From Rhodocyclaceae bacterium (GTDB lineage Bacteria > Pseudomonadota > Gammaproteobacteria > Burkholderiales > Rhodocyclaceae): a DNA stretch of 64,000 nt. The position numbers were made by a program, and so were the translations under genes. The number at the start of each line of letters is the position of its first letter. The stretch's first letter is position 1. The notes below the pieces were generated by a model. That model saw only the letters and a list, made by a program, of their open reading frames with translations, was not told where the DNA came from and did not search any database. This document shows, piece by piece, positions 9,180-18,250 of this stretch. The DNA lies in assembly GCA_016721505.1 (NCBI GenBank), contig JADKHX010000003.1, positions 310,001 through 374,000 of the forward strand. The letters are read 5' to 3'.

Positions 9180-9598
9180 CGGGGACTTGACGAATCAAGT
9201 TCCTTCATCAAGCGCTCAAGCAATTCGGTCTTGGCGCGAGATTTCAATGTGGCCGTCAAATCGTCAGTTAGCGATTGAATAGCGATGGGCAATTCGAATT
9301 CCAACCATTTTTCCAACGCAGCAGAAATCGCTGCCCGTTGATGCGCGCGTAATGCGCTCGACTGTCCTGCGCCCGGCTTGCTGCCAAAATCTGCATCGTC
9401 AACCACTTCGGTCAGCACCGGCAAATCATCCATCGTACTTGCCATGTCGGCACCAGCGACAAATACACGATGCCTTCTCATTAGCGCGTCGGCCTGATTA
9501 AGCACCGTGTGCGTGCCATCGCCGCCAGAGTCTATAGAGCTGCCTTGACGGCGTGTCGTCAGCACCAACTGGCGCTCTGCGTCATCGGCGATACTCAT
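9176..9598 (-). CDS. Hypothetical protein downstream of holC
   Basis: A 140-residue protein I do not recognise. The N-terminal third contains QLVLTTRRQGSS, encoded by a copy of the dispersed motif. The C-terminal half, from ALRAHQRAAISAALEKWLE to LLERLMKEL, is predicted helical and charged. No signal or membrane segment is seen. Its ATG overlaps the holC stop by four bases, so it is co-translated with holC. Confidence 0.6.
   Translation of the reverse strand: MSIADDAERQLVLTTRRQGSSIDSGGDGTHTVLNQADALMRRHRVFVAGADMASTMDDLPVLTEVVDDADFGSKPGAGQSSALRAHQRAAISAALEKWLEFELPIAIQSLTDDLTATLKSRAKTELLERLMKELDSSSPR
9548..9574 (-). repeat. Dispersed motif copy 3 (inside hypothetical gene)
   Basis: On the minus strand CGCCAGTTGGTGCTG then ACGACACGCCGT; the core has one change at its last base. 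Sense orientation to the host gene, read in a different frame from the secF copy (QLVLTTRRQ). Confidence 0.85.
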
Positions 9599-10026
9599 GA
9601 TGACAATTCCTGCGCCGCGTTGCGTGCTTCGATAGACAGTCCATTTTTTTTGTAACTCGTATAGCGCGTGCGACCCGCTGCGACGGTCGCGGAATCGAGG
9701 CTGACGATTTCTACTAATTCACTAATATGCTCGAGATGCGGTGGAATTTCATCTGACAAATTGAGTACTGTCTCGTGTGGCCATAGCGCTTGCGCTACGC
9801 TGCAAATTATGATTGGCGTTTGCGAACTCAGCGCACTCTCCTGTGCGCAATGCGGTGTGAAACTTGTCGGCGATTGTTCCCACAACAGTCGATCAAGACG
9901 CTCGGCGTGTTGTTGGTTGGGCACGAAAACTGCAACACCAACATTCCTTGCGCGCGGCAAATTCAGCCACGAAGCTGCCGCGCGCAGACGGTCATTCACA
10001 TCATGCAAAAACACTACGCGAGTCAT
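9595..10026 (-). CDS. holC: DNA polymerase III subunit chi
   Basis: A 143-residue clamp-loader accessory protein that links the replisome to single-strand DNA-binding protein. It begins MTRVVFLHDVNDRLRAA and contains VFVPNQQHAERLDRLLWEQSPTSFTPH and LSDEIPPHLEHISELVEIV, the conserved blocks of HolC. It sits between pepA and the hypothetical gene; pepA-holC adjacency is very common in proteobacteria. Confidence 0.93.
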   Translation of the reverse strand: MTRVVFLHDVNDRLRAAASWLNLPRARNVGVAVFVPNQQHAERLDRLLWEQSPTSFTPHCAQESALSSQTPIIICSVAQALWPHETVLNLSDEIPPHLEHISELVEIVSLDSATVAAGRTRYTSYKKNGLSIEARNAAQELSS

Positions 10027-10042
10027 GCGCTCAGCTCAAGTC

Positions 10043-11560
10043 TCAGACTTTTTTGCTACGCGCCGATTTGGTTTGCTTGGCACGCTGAATCAGAAAATGC
10101 GTCAGCAGCGGGACGGGGCGACCAGTTGCACCTTTTTCTTTGCCGGATTTCCATGCGGTACCCGCGACATCCAAATGCGCCCAGGTATATTTTTCGGTGA
10201 AGCGCGAAAGAAAACGTGCCGCCGTAATCGAGCCGCCAGCGCGTCCAGCGATGTTCGCCATGTCGGCAAAATTGCTTTTCAGGCCTTCTTGATATTCCTC
10301 AAACAAAGGCATTTGCCAAGCGCGGTCTCCTGACACTTGACCCGCATCGAGTAGCTCGGCGGCGAAGCCATCGTCATTGGAAAACAAACCACTGGTGATA
10401 TTGCCCAACGCAATCACGCAAGCGCCGGTAAGCGTTGCGATATCGACTACGCAGGCAGGATCAAAGCGTTCCGCATAGGTCAGCGCATCGCACAAAACCA
10501 AACGCCCCTCAGCATCGGTGTTGAGAATTTCTATGCTTAAACCCGCCATCGAAGTGACGATATCACCCGGCTTGGTAGCTTTGCTGCCAGGCATATTTTC
10601 TGCCGCTGCAATAATGCCGATGAGATTAATTGGCAACTTCATCAAAGCAGCTGCCTTCATGGTGCCCAACACACTGCCGGCGCCGCACATGTCATATTTC
10701 ATTTCATCCATTTCTGGCCCAGGCTTGAGCGAAATGCCGCCGGTGTCAAAGGTAATGCCTTTGCCTACCAACACCACCGGCTTGTCGCCTTTTTTGCCGA
10801 GCATATGACGAAGGACGATAAGTTTTGGCGGCTCGTGCGAGCCCCGCGCAACCGACAACAAAGTGTTCATGCCCATCGCCGCCATTTCGTCGCGATCAAG
10901 AATCTCGACACGCATTGCGAAATCTTTGGCCAGCGCTTGGGCTTGTTCAGCGAGATAAGTCGGCGTACAAATATTGCCCGGTAGATTGCCTAAATCGCGT
11001 GTGAAATTTGCGCCGATGGCCATTGCTTCGCCTTGCATCAAACCTTCACTGGCGGTAGTCGCATCCGCTGCGCGGGCAAAGGCAAACTCAAGCTTCTTCA
11101 GTGCTTGCTTGGCCGAATCTGGTTTCGATTTAAGCTGATCGAATCGATACGAAACTTCATGCGCGACTAAAACCGCCTGCCGTGTGCGCCAAACCACGTC
11201 ACGCTTCTTAACTTTCAAATCGACCAAAAACAGAGCAGCGTCTTGACCTCCCTGAGAGTTCAATTGTTTCACTGCTGTCGCAACAGCTGTTCTGTATTGC
11301 GGCTCGGCAAATTTATTTTCGTTGCCTAGTCCGACCAACAAAACGCGTGCCGCTTGAACGCCAGCGACGTTATGCAACAGTAACGTCGTTCCCGCTTTGC
11401 CGTCCATGTCACCTTGTTGCAATAGTTTGCTCAAGTATTTTTTCGACGCTACATCGATACTTTCGGCCGCAGCTGATAGTTTGCTGTTCTCGAAGATACC
11501 GACAACCACGCAGGCACCGCGCGCTTTTTCTGGGCTACCACTCTTTATGCTAAATTTCAC
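10043..11560 (-). CDS. pepA: Leucyl aminopeptidase (cytosol aminopeptidase, M17)
   Basis: A dizinc or dimanganese exopeptidase removing N-terminal residues. The 505-residue protein has the metal and catalytic motifs GKGITFDTGGISLKPG, EMKYDMCGAGSVLG and the family signature NTDAEGRL. In other bacteria PepA also binds DNA at Xer sites and the carAB control region; nothing here tests that. It is divergent from lptF, the order commonly seen in proteobacteria. Confidence 0.97.
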   Translation of the reverse strand: MKFSIKSGSPEKARGACVVVGIFENSKLSAAAESIDVASKKYLSKLLQQGDMDGKAGTTLLLHNVAGVQAARVLLVGLGNENKFAEPQYRTAVATAVKQLNSQGGQDAALFLVDLKVKKRDVVWRTRQAVLVAHEVSYRFDQLKSKPDSAKQALKKLEFAFARAADATTASEGLMQGEAMAIGANFTRDLGNLPGNICTPTYLAEQAQALAKDFAMRVEILDRDEMAAMGMNTLLSVARGSHEPPKLIVLRHMLGKKGDKPVVLVGKGITFDTGGISLKPGPEMDEMKYDMCGAGSVLGTMKAAALMKLPINLIGIIAAAENMPGSKATKPGDIVTSMAGLSIEILNTDAEGRLVLCDALTYAERFDPACVVDIATLTGACVIALGNITSGLFSNDDGFAAELLDAGQVSGDRAWQMPLFEEYQEGLKSNFADMANIAGRAGGSITAARFLSRFTEKYTWAHLDVAGTAWKSGKEKGATGRPVPLLTHFLIQRAKQTKSARSKKV

Positions 11561-11683
11561 CGTTAGCTCCCGTTTGGATTATGACCACATGTTTTTGTTC
11601 GCGCTTCTGATCCTTATGGCACTTACGCCAATTCCTCGGATTATCCTCGGAAGTTTTCAAACAAGTCAAAGACTCTTGCCGCA

Positions 11684-12769
11684 ATGAAAATTTACGAGCG
11701 CGCCGCCAGGCGCGAATTTATCACTACCGCCACCGCCGTTTTCTTCGTGCTCTTTGCGGTGATGCTGGCGACCCAATTGATTCGGCTGCTTTCGCGTGCG
11801 GCGGGTGGAAAAATCGCCGCCGAATCTGTCATTGCGCTTTTGGGCTTTGGCTCGATTGGTTACATGGCAATTTTGCTGTCACTGACTTTGTTCATTGCAA
11901 TTTTGATGACGATTTCGCGCTGGTACCGCGATTCAGAGATGGTGATTTGGGCGTCGTCCGGCATGCCGTTGGTCACCTGGGTACGACCGGTGCTTTCGTT
12001 TGCTGCGCCAATAGTCGTACTGATTACCGTTCTTTCGATTTTTCTTGCACCATGGGCTGCAGAACGCAGCGAGTTGTATCGACAACGCATGGATCAGCGC
12101 GACGACTTGAGTCGTTTGTCGCCGGGAACGTTCAATGAATCTAGCTCGGCAGATAGAGTTTTCTTTGTTGAATCGGTGGCTGGAACGCAAGATTTGGTCA
12201 AAAACGTTTTTGTTAGCTCTATGCAACATCAAAGATTAGGTGTTATAGCGACAGCAAAAGGCCGCACTGAAATTGCACCAAATGGCGACCGTTTTTTGGT
12301 GCTAGAAAACGGTCGTCGCTACGAAGGTGAGCCAGGTAGCCCCGAGTATCGCGTGATGGAGTTCGATCGTTATGCATTTCGAATCGAAGCGAAGGAGAGC
12401 GCCGGGCAAGATTTGTCACCGCGCGGTCGTTCGATTCTGGATTTGATCAACGATCCTACGCCGACACATTTGGCCGAGATTTTATGGCGTGTTGGTTTGC
12501 CAATCACTGCGTTGATACTTGCTCTATTGGCGATTCCTTTGGCCTTCGTGAATCCACGGGCAGGACGCGCCAATAATTTAGTATTTGCGCTACTAAGCTA
12601 CATGATTTACAACAGTTTTTTGTCGGTTAGTCAGGCTTGGGTCGCGCAAGGGAAAGTTCCATTTTGGTTAGGCGTTAGTGCAATTCATGTGCTTATGCTG
12701 ATAGCCTTGATAGCACTGTTTATTGTGCGCCAATACCCGCTAAGACTGGCACTAAGATCATGGTTCTGA
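11684..12769 (+). CDS. lptF: LPS export ABC transporter permease LptF
   Basis: One of two permeases that, with LptB, extract lipopolysaccharide from the inner membrane for the Lpt bridge. The 361-residue protein has the YjgP/YjgQ layout: two N-terminal membrane pairs, a periplasmic beta-jellyroll domain around residues 135-265, then three C-terminal helices starting LPITALILALLAIPLAFVNPRAGR. It overlaps lptG by 10 bases, implying coupled translation. Confidence 0.95.
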   Translation: MKIYERAARREFITTATAVFFVLFAVMLATQLIRLLSRAAGGKIAAESVIALLGFGSIGYMAILLSLTLFIAILMTISRWYRDSEMVIWASSGMPLVTWVRPVLSFAAPIVVLITVLSIFLAPWAAERSELYRQRMDQRDDLSRLSPGTFNESSSADRVFFVESVAGTQDLVKNVFVSSMQHQRLGVIATAKGRTEIAPNGDRFLVLENGRRYEGEPGSPEYRVMEFDRYAFRIEAKESAGQDLSPRGRSILDLINDPTPTHLAEILWRVGLPITALILALLAIPLAFVNPRAGRANNLVFALLSYMIYNSFLSVSQAWVAQGKVPFWLGVSAIHVLMLIALIALFIVRQYPLRLALRSWF

Positions 12770-13839
12770 GAACTTTTGAGCGACATTTGGCGCGAGAAAT
12801 ATTCAGCGCTACAGCTTTGGTGACTGCGGCGTTTCTGGCTCTGTTTGGATTCTTTGATTTGATTGGTGAACTCGCCAGTCTTGGCAAAGGCGGTTACCAG
12901 TTGCTTGATGCAGTTGGTTTTGTCGCGTTGACTTTGCCCGGTCGTATTTACGAAATTTTGCCGGTTACAGTTTTGATCGGCAGTTTGTATGCATTGACAC
13001 ATTTGGCCCGCGATTCTGAAATTACCGTCTTACGTGCGTCTGGTTTATCAACGACGGAGTTTCTAGTCAGCTTGGTTCGTATCGCGGTGGTTTTCGTGGT
13101 GTTGACCCTTGCGATAGGCGAATTTGTTGTGCCTCCGGCGGAAAAGGCCGCACAGGCGATGCGCTTGCGCGCAATGGGTTCTTTGGTCGGACAAAATTTT
13201 CGCTCCGGTTTGTGGGTCAAAGATGATTTGTCATTCGTCAATGTGCGCGAGGTGTCACCTGATGCAGGATTGAAGGGGATCAGAATTTATGCCTTTGATA
13301 CCGAGTTTCGTTTGCACTCAATTAGCGAAGCGGAAAGCGGAATTTACTTGGGTGATCAGCAATGGCGACTATCAAAACTAGTACGCACGGAATTTTTGAC
13401 CGACGGCGCAAAAGTTGAGTGGCTTGATACTTTGGATTGGAAATCAGGCTTGAATCCGGATTTAGTCTCCGTACTGATGGTGAATCCGGAACGCATGTCA
13501 TTGCCGACTTTATATCGTTACGTAAGTTTTCTTGATAGCAATCAGCAAAAATCTGCGCGCTATGAAATTGCACTATGGAAGAAATTGATTTATCCCTTGG
13601 CGGCAGTGGTCATGATGCTGCTGGCATTGCCGTTCGCGTACATGCAAGATCGCATGGGTGCGATAAGCGTTCGCGTGTTCTCGGGCATTATGCTTGGCGT
13701 TGGGTTCTATATGCTGAATGGATTGTTTTCCAGCCTTGGCGTGATCAATAGCTGGCCGCCCTTTTATTCTGCGATCACCCCCAGTGTTATTTTTTTACTG
13801 GCTGGCGCGTCGTTGCTTTGGTGGGTGGAGCGTCGTTAG
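12760..13839 (+). CDS. lptG: LPS export ABC transporter permease LptG
   Basis: Second permease of the LptB2FG complex. The 359-residue protein has the same helix-jellyroll-helix layout as LptF, with RHLAREIFSATALVTAAFLALFGFFDLI at the N-terminus and LPFAYMQDRMGAISVRVFSGIMLG near the C-terminus. Its last 53 bases overlap the end of the convergent RDD gene on the other strand. Confidence 0.95.
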   Translation: MVLRTFERHLAREIFSATALVTAAFLALFGFFDLIGELASLGKGGYQLLDAVGFVALTLPGRIYEILPVTVLIGSLYALTHLARDSEITVLRASGLSTTEFLVSLVRIAVVFVVLTLAIGEFVVPPAEKAAQAMRLRAMGSLVGQNFRSGLWVKDDLSFVNVREVSPDAGLKGIRIYAFDTEFRLHSISEAESGIYLGDQQWRLSKLVRTEFLTDGAKVEWLDTLDWKSGLNPDLVSVLMVNPERMSLPTLYRYVSFLDSNQQKSARYEIALWKKLIYPLAAVVMMLLALPFAYMQDRMGAISVRVFSGIMLGVGFYMLNGLFSSLGVINSWPPFYSAITPSVIFLLAGASLLWWVERR

Positions 13840-14245
13840 CGATGACGATGCGCGTGGCGGCCAAACGATCATGCAAAAACTGACGATCTCGGTCGAATAA
13901 GGCCCAAACAATACCAACGCCAAAAAATAGCAGACTGGGCCATGCCAGGCTGTAACGCAGGCTAAGCGCGCTAAGCGATGGCGTCGTGTCATCGACACCA
14001 ATCAGCTTAATTTTCCACGTTTGCATTGGCAATGTTTGCCCGCCATGGCGCCAACACCAGATGAAATAAAGCCCCATCAGCAAAAATAAATGCAGCCACA
14101 ACCAAACACCCGGGATGGCGGCACCGGCAAGCCAGGCCAAAAGTAAATGCGGGACTATTAGCCCGGCAGCGAGCACACCAATCAGCAACAAGCTCTCATA
14201 GACCATGCTGGCGAGCCGTCGCCGTAATGTTGCTACTTCGCGCAT
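13787..14245 (-). CDS. RDD family membrane protein
   Basis: A 152-residue protein with two or three membrane helices. The N-terminal RRRLASMVYESLLLIGVLAAG carries a variant of the RDD motif, and the C-terminal WALFDRDRQFLHDRLAATRIV is the second conserved block. RDD proteins are often proposed to be transporters, but the role is mostly unproven. The 3' end overlaps lptG by 53 bases. It follows the DUF3106 gene by 8 bases. Confidence 0.85.
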   Translation of the reverse strand: MREVATLRRRLASMVYESLLLIGVLAAGLIVPHLLLAWLAGAAIPGVWLWLHLFLLMGLYFIWCWRHGGQTLPMQTWKIKLIGVDDTTPSLSALSLRYSLAWPSLLFFGVGIVWALFDRDRQFLHDRLAATRIVIANDAPPTKATTRQPVKK

Positions 14246-14253
14246 CGAGAATC

Positions 14254-14889
14254 TTAGGGTTTGTCCGGCGAGACTGACTTGGGAATCGGTGCAACTACAG
14301 CTGCCACGCCAGTTGGTGCTGGTGGCACGCTGGTCTTCGGAGGCTCGCCCGCTACCGGTGTCGTTACGGGTTTTTGTGGCATCGACTGAACTAGCGGGGC
14401 GAGTGGTTTTACCGAAGGTTTGCGCGCCGCCTCTGCCTTGAGTTGCTCGCGCTGCTCAATCGGCAACTGGGAATATTCTTCCCATTTACGTTTGATATCC
14501 TGCTTGTGATCAGTCGGGACTTGTTTAAGCGATTTGTAGTTTGCACGGGCTTGGCGGCGTTGCTCGGGAGTCAAATTCGCCCAGTCCTTCATGCGCTGGT
14601 CGACACGAAGTTTTTCCTCCACGGACATCGCCGAGTACCGCTGCGCGATACCTATCCATTTTTTGCGCCGGTAATTCTCCATTGCTGGCCAGTCGTTGGC
14701 CAATGGCTTGAGTACTGAACGTTGTTCCGGCGTAAGCTGATCCCAGTTGGGCTGGATGAGCGTAGGAACAAGCGCCGAGGCTCCGACCGGCGTTTGTGGT
14801 GTCCCGGTCGAGGTGCCAGCAATCGAACTGCTAGCAGTAATGCCAAGGCCAGCGATTAGTGAGACGAGGATCTTGAACGTTCTAGCCAC
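14254..14889 (-). CDS. DUF3106 domain protein (secreted)
   Basis: A 211-residue exported protein: signal peptide ILVSLIAGLGITASSSIAG, then three tandem heptad-like units (LTPEQRSVLKPLANDWPAM, MSVEEKLRVDQRMKDWANL, LTPEQRRQARANYKSL) typical of DUF3106. A Pro/Ala-rich tail includes SVPPAPTGVAAV, part of it encoded by an antisense copy of the dispersed motif. The gene belongs to the sigma factor-DUF3619-DUF3106 group. Its start overlaps DUF3619 by 34 bases. Function unknown. Confidence 0.85.
   Translation of the reverse strand: MARTFKILVSLIAGLGITASSSIAGTSTGTPQTPVGASALVPTLIQPNWDQLTPEQRSVLKPLANDWPAMENYRRKKWIGIAQRYSAMSVEEKLRVDQRMKDWANLTPEQRRQARANYKSLKQVPTDHKQDIKRKWEEYSQLPIEQREQLKAEAARKPSVKPLAPLVQSMPQKPVTTPVAGEPPKTSVPPAPTGVAAVVAPIPKSVSPDKP
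14307..14333 (+). repeat. Dispersed motif copy 4 (inside DUF3106 gene)
   Basis: CGC plus the exact 13-base core, then TGGCACGCTGG. Antisense to the gene, which reads it as PPAPTG. Confidence 0.85.
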
Positions 14890-15239
14890 GAGTGGAATCC
14901 AGTATCTGAATAAATTTCAGGCGGAAGTTCGTCGGAGAGCAAAGCGCTGTCAATTTCTTCGTATTCGTTGGCCTGATCAAATTGGTCCCAGTAATACGTA
15001 CCAACAAGACCAAAGCTTAGCGCCATTGCGATTGCCACGACACGCAAAGGTTGTGCGGCGAGTGCCAAAGTGTGGGTAAAGCCAGAGTTTTGCCGCTCCT
15101 GACGTATGCGGAAGGTATCTACAGCTGCCATTCGGTTTTTCCGCAGGCTATCTAGGACTTCGTTAGGCAGGCGCTCTGCGGCCTCGTTTAAGGCCAGACG
15201 GAGGCGATTGGCGATTTGATGTTGTTCAGTTTCGTTCAT
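14856..15239 (-). CDS. DUF3619 family protein, candidate anti-sigma partner
   Basis: A 127-residue protein with an N-terminal helical region (HQIANRLRLALNEAAERLPNEVLDSL), one membrane helix (PLRVVAIAMALSFGLVGTYYW) and an acidic C-terminus with SALLSDELPPEIYSDTGF. This matches the DUF3619 family of Burkholderiales. Its ATG overlaps the sigma factor stop by four bases. By position and topology it may restrain the sigma factor, but that is inference. Confidence 0.82.
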   Translation of the reverse strand: MNETEQHQIANRLRLALNEAAERLPNEVLDSLRKNRMAAVDTFRIRQERQNSGFTHTLALAAQPLRVVAIAMALSFGLVGTYYWDQFDQANEYEEIDSALLSDELPPEIYSDTGFHSWLERSRSSSH

Positions 15240-15799
15240 AGTTCAATTCCTTTCGCTTGCAGTGCAGCCCTAAGTACGTGCGTGGCGCGCGAACAATGCG
15301 TTTTTACACTACCTTCAGAGCAACCCATGACTAAGGCTGTCTCTGCCGTGTCCATATCTTCCCAGTAACGTAATAGGAAGGCTTCGCGTTGACGTGCAGG
15401 CAGTTTCGCCACTTCTTGCTCAATGATATTAAGCACTTGGCTGCGCTGCAACTGCGCAACGGGCTCGCCCAATCCCTCCTTGGTTGGGTCGGATGGCAGA
15501 AAATCCAGTGGGTCGCTGTCGTCATCATCTCCGCCTCCAAACGCCGAGAGCAGCGTTGTCCATACCGAACGGACCTTTTGTTTGCGAAAGTGATCGCGAA
15601 TCAAGTTTTGCAATATCCGATGAAACAGCATCGGCCATTCGGCGGACGGGCGTTCTGCGTATTTATCGACCAGGCGCAGCATCGCGTCTTGAACTATATC
15701 CAAGGCCACATCGCGGTCACGAGTGGCGAAGTTGGCGTGCTTGAAGGCCCGTCGCTCAACTTCGGCAAGAAAACTCGATAGTTCGTTTTGGCTGGACAG
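15236..15799 (-). CDS. Sigma-70 family (ECF-type) RNA polymerase sigma factor, probable CTG start
   Basis: About 187 residues. Region 2 contains DRDVALDIVQDAMLRLVDKY and MLFHRILQNLIRDHFRKQKV; region 4 contains LPARQREAFLLRYWEDMDTAETALVMGCSEGSVKTHCSRA. An acidic linker GGGDDDDSDPLDF separates them. The first ATG-like start (GTG at 15709) would delete the front of region 2. The frame stays open upstream and encodes SSQNELSSFLAEVERRAFKH, matching the start of homologues, but contains no ATG, GTG or TTG before a TGA. A CTG at 15797-15799, preceded by GAGG at 8 bases spacing, aligns with the expected Met. ATT one codon earlier is the other option. Confidence 0.85.
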   Translation of the reverse strand: MSSQNELSSFLAEVERRAFKHANFATRDRDVALDIVQDAMLRLVDKYAERPSAEWPMLFHRILQNLIRDHFRKQKVRSVWTTLLSAFGGGDDDDSDPLDFLPSDPTKEGLGEPVAQLQRSQVLNIIEQEVAKLPARQREAFLLRYWEDMDTAETALVMGCSEGSVKTHCSRATHVLRAALQAKGIEL

Positions 15800-15944
15800 A
15801 ATATTTCCCTCAGATAGCGAAACTGGAAGCGATGGTCTTACGGTTCAACAGCTTACGGGAGATTTCTGCAGCAAGCATACATTTCACGGGCATCAAAGCA
15901 GGTTTTGGTGAGGCAAAAAACCAACGGCGCAGCGACAAAGTGCC

Positions 15945-15973
15945 TTGACCAACAAGCCGCTACCAAGTAAGGT
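15945..15973 (+). promoter_or_regulatory. ilvB: Possible ilvBHC promoter
   Basis: TTGACC, a 17-base spacer and TAAGGT, ending 38 bases before the ilvB ATG. The -35 is good and the -10 weak. The 212-base gap between the divergent sigma factor and ilvB otherwise shows no clear leader peptide. Confidence 0.35.
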
Positions 15974-16011
15974 TGCGAGTTTACTCAAAAATATAGCTTA
16001 CAAGGATTGTC

Positions 16012-17720
16012 ATGCAACTAACCGGCGCAGAAATCGTCATTCGATGCCTGCAAGAAGAAAATGTCGAGCATGTGTTTGGATACCCCGGCGGCTCCGTACT
16101 TTACATTTACGATGAATTTTTCAAACAAGACAAGCTAAAACATGTTTTAGTTCGCCACGAGCAGGCTGCAGTCCATGCCGCCGATGCCTATTCGCGGTCG
16201 TCCAACAAGGTTGGTGTGTGCATGGTTACCTCCGGCCCTGGCGTAACCAATGCCGTTACTGGCATCGCCACAGCTTATATGGACTCGATTCCATTGGTCA
16301 TTCTCACTGGCCAAGTGCCAACCCATTACATTGGCGAAGATGCATTTCAAGAATGCGATACGGTGGGTATCACTCGTCCTTGCGTCAAACACAATTTCTT
16401 GGTTAAGGACGTGCGCGATTTGGCAGTGACGATCAAGAAGGCGTTTTACCTTGCGAAAACTGGCCGTCCTGGTCCTGTGCTTGTCGATATCCCAAAGGAC
16501 ATCACGATGCACAAGTGCGAATACCAGTATCCAAAAACGATAGAAATGCGTTCGTACAACCCGATTGTCAAAGGTCATCCGGGGCAGATTAAAAAAGCTG
16601 TGCAAATGCTGCTTGATGCAAAACGCCCACTGATTTACGCGGGTGGCGGGGTGATTTTGTCGAACTCTTCGGCTCGCTTGTTGAAGCTTGCGCATTTGCT
16701 AGGATTCCCCGTAACCAACACCTTGATGGGCTTGGGCGGATATCCATCGACTGACGGACAATTCCTTGGCATGCTGGGCATGCACGGAACCTACGAAGCC
16801 AACATGGCAATGCAAACGGCTGATGTAATTTTGGCTGTCGGCGCGAGGTTTGATGATCGCGTCATCGGTAATCAAGTACATTTCGCATCCGTACCGCGCA
16901 AAATTATTCATGTTGACATCGATCCTTCATCGATTTCAAAACGCGTGAAAGTTGAAGTGCCAATTGTTGGTGATGTCGGCGAAGTACTTGAAGAACTTTG
17001 CAAGCAATTGCTTGCCAGCGGTGGGAAAGCTGAACCCAAAGCGCTCGCTGCATGGTGGAAGGAAATCGACGCTTGGCGTAGCAAAAATCGCTCAAGTACA
17101 AGCAGGGCAAAGAAATCATCATGCCGCAATACGTGATTGAAAAGTTGTATGAAATCACTGGCGGTGATGCCTTCGTGACTTCTGACGTGGGCCAACATCA
17201 AATGTGGGCGGCGCAGTATTACAAATTCGACAAACCCCGTCGCTGGATTAATTCTGGCGGCTTGGGCACTATGGGTGTCGGTCTGCCGTACGCGATGGGC
17301 GTTAAACTGGCTAATCCGAAGGCGACAGTGGCATGCGTTACCGGTGAAGGTTCAATTCAAATGAACATTCAGGAACTGTCCACGGCCAAACAATTCCGCT
17401 TGCCGATCAAAATTATCAATTTGAACAATCGCTATCTGGGCATGGTGCGCCAGTGGCAGGAAATGTTTCATGGCAATCGCTATGCCGAGTCCTATGTAGA
17501 TGCATTGCCGGACTTTGTGAAACTTGCCGAAGCTTATGGCCATGTTGGGATGAAAATCGAACGACCGGCAGATGTCGAACCGGCGTTGCGTGAAGCATTC
17601 ACCAAGCACAAGAACGATTTGGTGTTCATGGATTTCATGACCGATCAAAAGGCCAATGTGTATCCCATGGTGGCCGCAGGCAAAGGCTTGTCGGAAATGA
17701 TTTTGGCTGAGGATTTGTAA
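16012..17720 (+). pseudogene. ilvB: Acetolactate synthase large subunit, interrupted by a frameshift
   Basis: Thiamine-diphosphate enzyme that makes acetolactate, the first common step to valine, leucine and isoleucine. Frame one (16012-17136) carries the N-terminal and central domains, with YPGGSVLYIYDEF, the catalytic Glu in VRHEQAAVHAADAY and GARFDDRVIGN. After WRSKN the frame runs into an unrelated tail. The remainder continues in the -1 frame as LKYKQGKEIIMPQYVIEKLYE, through NSGGLGTMGVGLP, GEGSIQM and the NLNNRYLG cofactor loop, to 17720. One base seems to be missing near 17083-17091, beside AAAAA. Together the halves give a normal ~570-residue protein with no other damage, so a sequencing error or a very recent mutation is likely. 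Confidence 0.9.
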
Positions 17721-17722
17721 GC

Positions 17723-18214
17723 ATGCGTCACATAATTTCGATACTTTTGGAAAACGAGGCTGGTGCTTTGTCGCGGGTGTGCGGGCTTTTTTCAGCGCGC
17801 GGCTACAACATCGAGTCGCTCACCGTCGCCCCGACTGAAGATGCTTCCCTGTCGCGGATGACCATCGTCACTGCGGGCTCGGACGCAATCATTGAACAAA
17901 TCACCAAGCAGTTAAATAAGCTGATCGAAGTGGTCAAAGTAGTGGATTTGTCTGAGGCACCGCATATAGAGCGCGAACTGATGCTGGTCAAAGTTCGTGC
18001 AATTGGCAAAGACCGCGAAGAAATGAAACGCATTGCGGATATTTTTCGTGGTCGGATCATCGACGTCACTGAAACCAGCTATGTCATTGAACTAACTGGC
18101 AACGGCAGCAAGCTCGACGCATTTCTCGAAGCCATTGATCGCTCGCTGATTATGGAAACTGTCCGCACAGGTGTTAGCGGTATCGGCCGCGGCGACCGAA
18201 TTCTCAAAGTATGA
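17723..18214 (+). CDS. ilvH: Acetolactate synthase small (regulatory) subunit
   Basis: A 163-residue regulatory subunit, with an N-terminal ACT domain (MRHIISILLENEAGALSRV, then GLFSARGYNIESLTVAPTED) that binds valine for feedback control, and the C-terminal ALS_ss domain. The ATG is 2 bases after the ilvB stop. An intact ilvH tightly linked to the frameshifted large subunit argues that the pathway is, or was until recently, in use. Confidence 0.97.
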   Translation: MRHIISILLENEAGALSRVCGLFSARGYNIESLTVAPTEDASLSRMTIVTAGSDAIIEQITKQLNKLIEVVKVVDLSEAPHIERELMLVKVRAIGKDREEMKRIADIFRGRIIDVTETSYVIELTGNGSKLDAFLEAIDRSLIMETVRTGVSGIGRGDRILKV

Positions 18215-18250
18215 CCCACTCAAATTTATTTTTCGTTTAAGGACAACAGC

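Noticed and set aside
9668..10333. Long plus-strand ORF (221 codons) opposite holC and pepA
   Set aside because: It is a shadow of two well-supported minus-strand genes and its translation has no recognisable domain.
17083..17091. Programmed -1 frameshift in ilvB
   Set aside because: The run CAAAAAT does not fit a proper slippery heptamer (the A-site codon AAT would not re-pair well), there is no obvious stimulatory hairpin, and IlvB is not known to use recoding.
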